Below are positions 23,277 to 31,130 of a stretch of 64,000 bases of DNA, piece after piece. A program made the translations under genes and the position numbers. Below the pieces are notes generated by a model. It worked only from the letters and a program-made list of their open reading frames with translations. It did no database searches and was not told the DNA's origin. How positions within the stretch are numbered: position 1 is the stretch's first letter; each line of letters starts with the position of its first letter. Source of the stretch: Marinobacterium alkalitolerans. GTDB taxonomy: Bacteria; Pseudomonadota; Gammaproteobacteria; Pseudomonadales; Balneatricaceae. The stretch lies in contig NZ_JACVEW010000014.1 of assembly GCF_017776525.1 (NCBI RefSeq), positions 1-64,000 on the forward strand. Reading direction: 5' to 3'.

Positions 23277-24200
23277 ATGCTGAACACACTCAATTTTCGT
23301 CATCTGTACCATTTCTGGGTCGTTGCCCAGGCCGGCAGTATGGCCAAGGCCAGCCGCATGCTGAACCTGGCGCCGCAAACCTTGAGCAGTCAGGTGGCTG
23401 CGCTGGAAAGTGAAATTGGTGGCTTGCTGTTTCGTCGCGAAGGGCGCGGATTGAAGCTGACCGATCTGGGGCAGCAGGTACAATCCCATGCTGACGAGAT
23501 CTTTGAAGCGGCGGAAGCCCTTCAGCAGCTGTTGCAGACCCCCTCCGACGAACGTCCCTTGCGTCTGGCCGTGGGGATCTCGGCCTCCATTCACAAGCTG
23601 ATCGCCTGGCACCTGATTGAACCGGCGCTGGAGCAGAACCGGGAAGTGAATCTGGTCTGTGAAACCGGCCGCACCCCCAACCTGTTGAGTGACCTTCACC
23701 GGCGTGACCTGGATATCGTGCTGACGGACCGCCCACCGGCACTGGAGCCGGATGCGCGAGTGTTTCTGCATGAACTGGGACGTTCACCCATGTGCCTTTT
23801 TGCTGCACCGGCACTGGCGCAAAGCCTGAAGCCGGGTTTTCCGCACAGCTTGAACGAGCAGCCCTTCCTGGCCAATGCCGTGGATGCCCCTTACGTAAGC
23901 GAGCTGATGCAGTGGTTTGCGGATCAGGGCGTCAGCCTCTCCATGCGCGCACAGGTGGACGACAGTGCGCTGATCAAGGTGCTGGGCCACCACGGCCTTG
24001 GCGTATTTGCTGCGCCGGAGGTGATAGCCGAGGAGGTGTGCCGTCAGTATCAGGTGGAATTCATCGGCCGGGTGGATACGGTCTATGACCGCCTGTATGC
24101 CATTACGCGTGGTGCTCACCCGCAGCATCCGGCGGTGCAGGCGATCTGTCGACAGCAGGTGGGTCATTCATCGAAAAAATCTGACAAAAAAGATGAATAA
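23277..24200 (+). CDS. LysR-type regulator, NhaR-like
   Basis: 307 residues. The helix-turn-helix region (LNFRHLYHFWVVAQAGSMAKASRMLNL, then APQTLSSQVAALE) and LFRREGRGLKLTDLG match NhaR. The C-terminal effector domain ends with RGAHPQHPAVQAICRQ, a motif also seen in NhaR. NhaR controls a sodium/proton antiporter in enterobacteria, but no antiporter lies here, so the target is unknown. It follows ureJ by 48 bases in the same direction and could be read from the urease transcript or from a weak promoter in that gap. It is not obviously a urease regulator. Confidence 0.85.
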   Translation: MLNTLNFRHLYHFWVVAQAGSMAKASRMLNLAPQTLSSQVAALESEIGGLLFRREGRGLKLTDLGQQVQSHADEIFEAAEALQQLLQTPSDERPLRLAVGISASIHKLIAWHLIEPALEQNREVNLVCETGRTPNLLSDLHRRDLDIVLTDRPPALEPDARVFLHELGRSPMCLFAAPALAQSLKPGFPHSLNEQPFLANAVDAPYVSELMQWFADQGVSLSMRAQVDDSALIKVLGHHGLGVFAAPEVIAEEVCRQYQVEFIGRVDTVYDRLYAITRGAHPQHPAVQAICRQQVGHSSKKSDKKDE

Positions 24201-24269
24201 AGCTGCTTTTTTCTTTCGCTATCCTTGTCCAATATGAAGTTGTGATTAAACGAGACGAGGAGTCCGATC

Positions 24270-24599
24270 ATGAAAGCGATCCATAAATACCGTCTTGAAG
24301 CATCTGACCGTGCGACCCGCCTGCAGCTGAAAGAAGGGTACCGTGTGGTGCGATTCGAGTACTTGGTAGCGGAGAAAGGACTCTTCATGTGGGTGGAAGA
24401 GCCGCTGCGCGCCGACGTGCCCCTGTGTGATGCGTCCTTCAAGGTTGCCATGACCGGCAAGCCGGTGGCCATGGACTACGAATACATGGATACGGCGCTG
24501 GACCCCTTTGGTCCCGAGGCCTACCACCTGTTCCGCATCGAATCCGAGAAGTACCTGGAGCCGGCACCTGAGCCCAAGTGGGTGCACCACGCGGCCTGA
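24270..24599 (+). CDS. Small soluble protein of unknown function
   Basis: 109 residues, no signal peptide or membrane segment. AIHKYRLEASDRATRLQLKEGYRVVRFEYLV suggests a compact beta-rich fold; DYEYMDTALDPFGPEAYHLF is the most distinctive later segment. GACGAGGAG gives a strong ribosome site. I do not recognise a characterised family. It stands alone between the LysR gene and a strong bidirectional terminator and is therefore probably a monocistronic gene. An AT-rich stretch just upstream (24178-24240) may hold its promoter. Confidence 0.75.
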   Translation: MKAIHKYRLEASDRATRLQLKEGYRVVRFEYLVAEKGLFMWVEEPLRADVPLCDASFKVAMTGKPVAMDYEYMDTALDPFGPEAYHLFRIESEKYLEPAPEPKWVHHAA

Positions 24600-24627
24600 A
24601 GCAGACAGTGATAAAGCAGGGATAAAA

Positions 24628-24656
24628 AAGCCGGGGAGCGTTCCCCGGCTTTTTTG
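24628..24656. terminator. Bidirectional intrinsic terminator
   Basis: AAGCCGGGGA (24628-24637) and TCCCCGGCTT (24642-24651) form a perfect 10-base stem with loop GCGT. It has A6 before and T6 after, so it works for both the plus gene ending at 24599 and the minus gene ending at 24657. Confidence 0.92.
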
Positions 24657-27266
24657 TTACAGGCTGGTTTGAAGCTGCTCGAACCGCTGGTGCAGTTCGA
24701 GGAAGTGCCAGTGATAGGGCAGGGTGTACCACTCGAGTGCCAACGCCTGCAGGGCTGCGGGAGTCGGTTCATCGTCCTGTTGCTCAAGCGCCTGACTCAG
24801 ACGTTCCATCTGGTAGGCCATGCGCAAGGACTCGTCTTCTTCCGGTGAGGCGACACCCAGCAGGATCTCCAGCCGAATACACAGCTCCCGGGCGGCACGT
24901 TCGGTGTCCACGAGCTGCGCTTCGATGCTGCGTGAGCCGGCGCTGATCGAGCGAATGGCCTCGAGCCGCTGCCCCATGCGCTCACGCCAGCGGGCACCCG
25001 GTGACGGGCCGGTGATCGCTTCTGTCAGCAGGGTGGACAGGGTTTCACTCTGGCCATCGGTGGCCAGCTCTTCTTCTGCCTGCGTGGCCAGCTGGTCCAG
25101 ACGCTGCAACGCCTGAATCTGATCGTTGCCCAGCGGCTCCTGTTGGCGTTGAGCCCGGGCGCTCTGCTGCGCCTTGGCTTCGGATTGGCGTTCAGACTTG
25201 AGACGACTGAAAATCACGTCGCATTCTTTGCGGAACGCCTGCCAGAGGGCACGCTCTCGGCTGCGGAAGGTCGGTCCGGCCGCTTTCCATTCGCGCTGCA
25301 GCTGCTTGGCTTCCTGTGCGGCCTGGCTGATATCTTCAGCTTGGGCCAGCTCAGCCGCTCGCTCGATCAGGGCTTCCTTGGTGTCCGCGCAGCGCTGGCG
25401 ATGTGCCTTGATACGGTTGTCCAGATCACGCAGCAGAGCGTTAAAGGTCTGCTGCAGGGGCTTGCCGGGGGCGCGATCAACGGGCGCGAACTGACGCCAC
25501 TCGTTGCGGGCCGTACGGCTGACCGCTTCCACGGCGGGCCAGTCAGCCTGCTCCCAGTCCATCTGCTCAATGTAGGCCGTGAGCTGCTCACAGATTTGCT
25601 GGCGCTGCTGCAGGTTGTACTCACGCTGCTTGCGCTGGGAGGCAAACCAGGCCTGACAGGGCTCGTAGGCTTTTTCACCGGCCTCGTGGAAGCGTTTCCA
25701 CTGTTTCTGAGAGTGCACCGGATCGGTGGCATCGACCTGTTTCCACTCCTGCTGCAGAGCGCGCACGCGATCAGCCAGTGCCTGTGGCGCCATTTCGGTA
25801 CCGATCAGCGCTTCCATGCGTTCACAGAGCGCGTCTTTCTTCTCGGCAGCCGCGAATCCCTGCCAGTCACGCAGTTCGGCCAGCCGTGCGTTGAGCTGGC
25901 GCTGGCGGTTCTCCAGCGTATTCGGCAGTGCCGGGGCAAGTTCACCGGTTTTGTGCTTGAGGCGAGCATTCAGCTTGTCGGCTTCCAGCACGTTCCCCTG
26001 TTCGATCAGGGTTTCCAGCTGGTCCAACAGCGATACGATCTCGTCACTTTGCTGACGCGCGGCCTGCTTGAGACGGGACTGGTCCTGACGCAGGGTTTCG
26101 ATCAAGTCATTGAGTGACTGCAGGAGAGCAGGAGCCGCCACGGAACGCGGCCAGTTGACGGCGGCCGCGAGTGTTTGAGCAGAGGACAGGCGGCTTTTTG
26201 CAGCCCCGTCTTCCTGCGCCAGCAGGTGCTCAATCTCGGGGCGTGCGGTTTCAAAACGTTGGCGGGCTTCAAGGGCCTGTTGAAGCGGCTCGATCAGCGT
26301 GTTTTTACGCTGTTTGAACTCGGGGCTGAGCCAGTCCGGGTTCAGGGCCTGCCAGGCCTGCTCCACATTGGCCAGCTCGATCGCCAAGTCTGTATCGGTG
26401 TTCACGTCCAGCGCATCGAGCTGATCCAGCAGGGCTTGAGCGGTTTCCAGCTGCTGCTCACGACGGGCACGTGCCTCGGCCTCGGCGGCTTCCTCGGCCA
26501 CAAGTCGCTGCAGGCGCTCGTTCAGTTGCTGACTCAGTTCAAGGAAGCGGGCATGCAGTTCGTCTTCCTTGTGCAGCAGGCTGTCCCACTCCTGATAGGC
26601 CGCCTGTGCCCGTGCCTGCAGAAACTGGGTATCTTCGGTCATCAGCAGTTGATGCAGCTGGTGGATCAGCTGCTGACGGCGCTGTTCGTTCTCGGCCTGC
26701 TGACGGGCTTCCTCGCGCAGTGCCGTGAGCTTGTCACGGGAAATACGATGTACGGTTTTGTCACGTCCACGGCTGGCACGCTGAACCTGCTCAAGCAGAG
26801 AGGTGTTGCTCAGGCGCTTCACAGCCGCCTTGCGCGTGTCGGCCACCCGTGCGTGCAGCGCCAGTTGAACCAGCAGGTGTTCATCGTCCACATTGCCCAG
26901 GCTATCGGGCTTGAGGCCGTTGGCGTTGAGAATAATCTGAGTCCGTGCCGAGTCGTCGTGTACCTGTTCCAGCAGGCTGAAAATGGAGGCGCTGGGGGCA
27001 TTGTCGTTGAGGCATTCACCCACGCGCTGGCCGGCCTGTTCGCGTACTTCGGGGTCTGATGAGGCAGACAGTACCTGCAGCAGCGAATCCGTGTCCTGCA
27101 AGCGCTGCACGGCGCTGATTCGAACCCGTGGACTGCTGTCGGACAGCGCCAGTTGGCGCAGAATCGATAGCTGATCAGGCTGGTCAGGGCTCAGTTTTGC
27201 CACAGCACTGATACGAACGTCCGGGTCTGAATGACGCCACTTGGGTTTAAACAGGTTTGCAAACAT
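24657..27266 (-). CDS. DUF349 domain protein, long helical/coiled-coil
   Basis: 869 residues. The first part (to about 200) has HEAT-like repeats, as in DVRISAVAKLSPDQPDQLSILRQLAL and VRISAVQRLQDTDSLL. Long charged coiled coils and several DUF349 modules follow: RVRALQQEWKQVDATDPVHSQKQWKRF, VSRTARNEWRQFAPVDR and AKQLQREWKAAGPTFRSRERALWQAF. The function of DUF349 is unknown; an association with RNA or ribosomes has been suggested for some. There is no membrane segment. It is a single gene ending at the shared terminator. Its promoter should lie in the 150-base gap 27267-27417, where I see no clear boxes. Confidence 0.88.
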   Translation of the reverse strand: MFANLFKPKWRHSDPDVRISAVAKLSPDQPDQLSILRQLALSDSSPRVRISAVQRLQDTDSLLQVLSASSDPEVREQAGQRVGECLNDNAPSASIFSLLEQVHDDSARTQIILNANGLKPDSLGNVDDEHLLVQLALHARVADTRKAAVKRLSNTSLLEQVQRASRGRDKTVHRISRDKLTALREEARQQAENEQRRQQLIHQLHQLLMTEDTQFLQARAQAAYQEWDSLLHKEDELHARFLELSQQLNERLQRLVAEEAAEAEARARREQQLETAQALLDQLDALDVNTDTDLAIELANVEQAWQALNPDWLSPEFKQRKNTLIEPLQQALEARQRFETARPEIEHLLAQEDGAAKSRLSSAQTLAAAVNWPRSVAAPALLQSLNDLIETLRQDQSRLKQAARQQSDEIVSLLDQLETLIEQGNVLEADKLNARLKHKTGELAPALPNTLENRQRQLNARLAELRDWQGFAAAEKKDALCERMEALIGTEMAPQALADRVRALQQEWKQVDATDPVHSQKQWKRFHEAGEKAYEPCQAWFASQRKQREYNLQQRQQICEQLTAYIEQMDWEQADWPAVEAVSRTARNEWRQFAPVDRAPGKPLQQTFNALLRDLDNRIKAHRQRCADTKEALIERAAELAQAEDISQAAQEAKQLQREWKAAGPTFRSRERALWQAFRKECDVIFSRLKSERQSEAKAQQSARAQRQQEPLGNDQIQALQRLDQLATQAEEELATDGQSETLSTLLTEAITGPSPGARWRERMGQRLEAIRSISAGSRSIEAQLVDTERAARELCIRLEILLGVASPEEDESLRMAYQMERLSQALEQQDDEPTPAALQALALEWYTLPYHWHFLELHQRFEQLQTSL

Positions 27267-27417
27267 CAGTCACCACTACCACAGGAGAGTCCCGCAACCA
27301 AAAGCTCGGAGGTGAACGGGCGGGTCGCTATTCTAACGGTCTGGCCAGCGCAAGGGGAAGCCTTGACAGCGGCTGAATCAGGGCCGGAATTGATAAAATT
27401 ACGTGGCTGGCGGTTGG

Positions 27418-28530
27418 TTACACGCTTAGATCAACATGTTGAACCGTCCCCGATCCTCCTGATTCTGATAGGAAAATGCTGGTGGAACGGATCACTCCGA
27501 GGCGGTTTTCGGTGAAGTCGGGGGTGATGGAAAATTCGGTGGGTGTGCCGGAGACCATGATGGCTCCCACATCCTGGCTGCGCAGGTCATACAGCTGGCC
27601 ACCCTGGCTGTTGGGGACCCAGAGTTTGAGTTGGCTGAAGATGGCATCGCCCGAGTCGATGAAACCATTCCGGTCATCGTCATAGGCCGCCAGCTCGGCG
27701 AAGCCGTCGCCGGTCATGGCGCCAAAGAGCTCGCTGCCGTCGTTGATCTGGCCGTCACCGTTTTTGTCCAGCGCGATAAACGCCCGGTTGCCGCTGAGGC
27801 CCGGGATCATCTCCACCTGACCGTCGGCGTCCAGATCGAACTCGTAGCGTGCGTTGCTCAAGGATGCACTCTGACCATCGAAGTTGATCACCAGCGGGTC
27901 CTGCAGGCGACCGCCCAGGGTGGCGCTCAGTCGCTGGTGCGTTTCGGCAGAGCGCTCCATGCGCAGTTCCAGATCAAGGCTGATACGGCGACCATCGGCC
28001 GTCAGGATGGTGCCCTGCGCCGAAAAGGCGGTGGCTTCCTGTTCGCTGGCACTGAAGGTGCGGGTCAGTTCCAGTGTCAGCCCGCCGTTTTCGAGGCTGG
28101 GGGCTTCTTCACTGCGCGACAGGTTCAAGGCAGCCTGCTCTTTCTGACCCGTGTCGGTCGGTGCGTCGGCTCCGACCTTGATGCCGCCCAGTGACTTTCC
28201 GGTCATGGCCTGATGCAGTCGATTGATGATCTCAAGGCGCAAGCGGTCATCCTGGCTCATCTGCAGTCCATCTTCCGTCAGTGGCTGCGAGGCGGCGCTG
28301 ATCATGACGGGAGCAGGGGGAATATAAAAAGGCGTCTCTTTGGCAGACTGGCCATCTGCCGAGTAGGTGGGGGCGGGGCCTGCGGCGTCGGGGCGAGCTG
28401 AGGCAGAAGATTGCTCGGCCTGTGACTGCGCCGCCTCCGCCCGCCGGATACGCATCTGAAGCTGCTCTTGCTCGGTGCGTGCGTACTCTCGCTGCCCCTG
28501 TAGCTCAAGCTGAAAGCCCTGAATTTGCAT
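27418..28530 (-). CDS. EF-hand-repeat protein of unknown function
   Basis: 370 residues from ATG 28530, with AGAGGGG upstream. The first 100 residues are Gln/Glu/Ser-rich and low complexity. The middle holds MSQDDRLRLEIINRLHQAMTGK and an Ala/Glu-rich segment. The C-terminal third has two calcium-loop sequences, DKNGDGQINDGSE and DDDRNGFIDSGD, preceded by FDLDADGQVEM. Proteins of this kind with VCBS- or dockerin-like calcium loops are widespread in gammaproteobacteria without known function. No signal peptide is visible, so it may be cytoplasmic or exported by a leaderless route. It is separated from YchJ (start 29020) by a 61-base gap. Confidence 0.75.
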   Translation of the reverse strand: MQIQGFQLELQGQREYARTEQEQLQMRIRRAEAAQSQAEQSSASARPDAAGPAPTYSADGQSAKETPFYIPPAPVMISAASQPLTEDGLQMSQDDRLRLEIINRLHQAMTGKSLGGIKVGADAPTDTGQKEQAALNLSRSEEAPSLENGGLTLELTRTFSASEQEATAFSAQGTILTADGRRISLDLELRMERSAETHQRLSATLGGRLQDPLVINFDGQSASLSNARYEFDLDADGQVEMIPGLSGNRAFIALDKNGDGQINDGSELFGAMTGDGFAELAAYDDDRNGFIDSGDAIFSQLKLWVPNSQGGQLYDLRSQDVGAIMVSGTPTEFSITPDFTENRLGVIRSTSIFLSESGGSGTVQHVDLSV

Positions 28531-28591
28531 CGCCAACCCCTCTTGGTATTACCAGAGGTATCGGCTGGAACCGAAAAAGGTTTAGTCGGGC

Positions 28592-29020
28592 TCAGGCGGG
28601 AATGAGTTCCACCTCACCGTCGGTGTAGACCCAGAGGCCGTTTTCACGTTCAAAGTTGGAGCGCTCGTGCAGAATGGCGCTGCCCTCGGGGCTGTCAAAG
28701 GAGGCCTTGAATTCGACCATGCCGGTCGTGTCATTGGTGCCACCCTGCTCGGTGCTGACGATTTCCAGCCCGGTCCAGGTGGTGACCTGGGTCTGCTCGG
28801 CCAGCAGCTCCGCATCGCCGGGTGAGCGTTTGCGGCTGGCGGTGGTTTCGATCAGGTAGTCGATGGCGCCCAGAGCAAAGGCACTGTAACGGGAACGCAT
28901 CAGTGCTTCCGCGGTAGGCGCGGGCTTGCGACCGGTCAGTGCCGGCTGGCAGCAGAAGGCAAAGGGTTTGCCCGAACCGCAGGGGCAGCGTGTTTCCATG
29001 TCCTTGTCGTCAGTCAGCAT
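28592..29020 (-). CDS. YchJ-family protein (UPF0225) with N-terminal SEC-C motif
   Basis: 142 residues. CPCGSGKPFAFCC near the N-terminus is a SEC-C zinc-binding motif (CxC...CC); ALMRSRYSAFALGAIDYLIET is the YchJ signature, in which the RSRYSAF block is nearly invariant. An NTF2-like fold makes up the rest. Role unknown, possibly protein binding as in the SecA tail. An internal ATG at 28999 with AAGGAC could be the true start, dropping seven residues. It lies divergent from sbcB, with an 87-base shared promoter space. Confidence 0.9.
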   Translation of the reverse strand: MLTDDKDMETRCPCGSGKPFAFCCQPALTGRKPAPTAEALMRSRYSAFALGAIDYLIETTASRKRSPGDAELLAEQTQVTTWTGLEIVSTEQGGTNDTTGMVEFKASFDSPEGSAILHERSNFERENGLWVYTDGEVELIPA

Positions 29021-29107
29021 GCACGTGATCCCTCAAGGCTGAAGTGTTAATCTGGCGGCTTTCCAGATCTAAGCATTCCCCAACTGAAAAGTCGAGACGG
29101 CGAATAG

Positions 29108-30562
29108 ATGGCACAGGCGAGCACCGAGACCTTTTACTGGCATGATTACGAAACGACCGGCACCGATCCGGCTCGGGATCGGCCGCTACAGTTCGCGGGT
29201 ATTCGGACGGATGCCGATTTAAATATTATCGGCGAGCCTCTTATGCTGTACTGCCGTCCCTCCGAGGATGTCCTGCCGCACCCTCAGGCCTGCCTGGTCA
29301 CCGGTATTACGCCCCAGACCGCACTTCAGGAAGGCGTGTGTGAGGCAGAGTTTATCGCACGTATTCATGCCGAGCTGTCAGCTCCGGGAACCTGCGGGGT
29401 GGGGTACAACAGCATCCGGTTTGACGATGAAGTCACCCGCTATACGCTGTACCGCAACTTTCACGACCCTTACGCACGGGAGTGGCAAAACGGCTGCTCG
29501 CGCTGGGATATCATCGATATGCTGCGCCTGACACGCGCACTGCGCCCCGAAGGTATCGAGTGGCCGGAATATGAAGACGGAACCCCCAGCCTCAGGCTGG
29601 AGGATCTGACCAAGGCCAACGGCATTGATCATGGCAGTGCGCACGATGCCCTGTCGGATGTGTATGCCACCATTGCGGTTGCCAGACTGGTGAAAGAACG
29701 CCAGCCCAAGCTGTTTGAGTATGTGCTGCGCAATCGGGGCAAGCGCGCCATTCAGGCGCAACTGGATGTGGCACGCATGAAGCCGGTGCTGCACATCTCC
29801 TCCCGCTATCCGGCGGGGTGGGGGAACGCCGCCATCGTGGCGCCGGTCGCGGCGCATCCGACCAACCGTAACAGCACGCTGGTGTGGGATCTGCGCGAAG
29901 ACCCTACACCTTTGCTCGACTTGAGCGTGGAGCAGCTGCGGGAGTTGATTTTTACCCGTCATGACCAGCTGCCCCCGGATGCGCCCCGTATCCCCCTGAA
30001 GCAGGTGCTGGCCAACAAGTGCCCCATCATTGCGCCGGCGGGCATGCTCACCAAAGTGGAGGCGGATCGCTTGCAGATTGACGGTGACACCTGCCGCCAG
30101 CATCTGCAGATACTGCGTTCTGCCACTGGAGTTGCGGCCAAAGTGGCCGATATCTTTACCGATAGCGGCTTTGAATCTGACGGTGATCCGGACCACATGC
30201 TCTACAGCGGCGGCTTTTTTTCTGATCATGACCGCAGCCTGATCGAGCAGGTCCGAATCTCTGACCCCAATCATCTGGATCAGCTGGATCTGGCGTTCCA
30301 GGACCCGCGTCTGGAGGAGATGTTGCTGCGCTACAAGGCACGCAACTTCCCGCACACGTTGACGGAAGAAGAGATACAGCACTGGGAAGAATACCGCAGC
30401 CGTAAGCTCCTGCAGGGCGAGGCGGGCTGTTACAGCTTCCCCAAACTGTCGGAAGAGTTGAATACGCTGGCGCAGAACCCGGATCTGTCTGAACGGGACC
30501 GCCACATACTGGAGGAGCTGGCACTCTATGCCGAGTCGATCTACCCCGGTGAAATCTTTTAG
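29108..30562 (+). CDS. sbcB: Exodeoxyribonuclease I
   Basis: 484 residues. HDYETTGTDPARDRPLQFAGIRTD carries the first DEDD acidic residues (D, E), GYNSIRFDDEVTRYTLYRNF is the second block and HDALSDVYATIAVARLV the HxxxxD third block of DnaQ-type exonucleases. The C-terminal SH3-like and ExoI-specific domains are full length. It degrades single-stranded DNA 3' to 5' in recombination and mismatch repair, and contacts SSB. The gene has only a modest ribosome site. The last 35 bases overlap the following small secreted-protein gene. Confidence 0.96.
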   Translation: MAQASTETFYWHDYETTGTDPARDRPLQFAGIRTDADLNIIGEPLMLYCRPSEDVLPHPQACLVTGITPQTALQEGVCEAEFIARIHAELSAPGTCGVGYNSIRFDDEVTRYTLYRNFHDPYAREWQNGCSRWDIIDMLRLTRALRPEGIEWPEYEDGTPSLRLEDLTKANGIDHGSAHDALSDVYATIAVARLVKERQPKLFEYVLRNRGKRAIQAQLDVARMKPVLHISSRYPAGWGNAAIVAPVAAHPTNRNSTLVWDLREDPTPLLDLSVEQLRELIFTRHDQLPPDAPRIPLKQVLANKCPIIAPAGMLTKVEADRLQIDGDTCRQHLQILRSATGVAAKVADIFTDSGFESDGDPDHMLYSGGFFSDHDRSLIEQVRISDPNHLDQLDLAFQDPRLEEMLLRYKARNFPHTLTEEEIQHWEEYRSRKLLQGEAGCYSFPKLSEELNTLAQNPDLSERDRHILEELALYAESIYPGEIF

Positions 30563-31130
30563 CTACCTGCTCGGAGTACTGGGCCTGCTGCCACTGACTC
30601 TGACGGCGCAGGAGCTGGAGCCCTATGACGTGACCCCTGTTGACGGCTATTCAACCGGGATGACGCACGGTCGCGATGTGTATGAAGGTATGGACCGAGG
30701 CGATATCGACCGCGAACCCATGCGTGAGGTGGCCTATCACAATGAAGACACTGAACTGCCTCCGGTGCAGCTTGTGTATCCGTCTGATCCGCCGCCGATT
30801 CAAGAGGTGGTGGTCAGGCCTGATCCCGAGCCTGAGCTGCGTGGCGAGCACAAGGTGTTCGAGCAGATCCGGATTGATGTGGCGATTGCCCGCTGCATGT
30901 TCCAGAACGAGTGTACGGAAGAGGTCAAGAAGATACCGGGCGTCTATCTGGAAGAAAATCAAACCGGGGACAGCGTCTGGCAAGGGCAAGCGGGCGACGG
31001 GCTTGAAGTGCTGACAGAAGGGCCTTCTGCCATGCCGCAGCCCAGCGAGGGCCAGGCCGGCAGTGAAGAGGATGCAGCCTCTGGTCCCCTGCGGCCTGGA
31101 CGGATTTTCGTGGAGGAGCCGGCGCAGTAA
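30528..31130 (+). CDS. Exported acidic hypothetical protein
   Basis: 200 residues from ATG 30528, GGAGGAG upstream inside sbcB; a GTG at 30549 is an alternative that fits the signal peptide better. A hydrophobic leader (FSYLLGVLGLLPLTLTAQE) predicts export, with cleavage near TAQ. The mature part is acidic and Pro-rich, with PSDPPPIQEVVVRPDPEPE and one short helical segment FEQIRIDVAIARCMFQNECTEEV containing two Cys. I recognise no family. It is probably coupled to sbcB translation. The stop codon directly abuts the convergent M16 peptidase stop (31130/31131), leaving no room for a terminator. Confidence 0.7.
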   Translation: MPSRSTPVKSFSYLLGVLGLLPLTLTAQELEPYDVTPVDGYSTGMTHGRDVYEGMDRGDIDREPMREVAYHNEDTELPPVQLVYPSDPPPIQEVVVRPDPEPELRGEHKVFEQIRIDVAIARCMFQNECTEEVKKIPGVYLEENQTGDSVWQGQAGDGLEVLTEGPSAMPQPSEGQAGSEEDAASGPLRPGRIFVEEPAQ

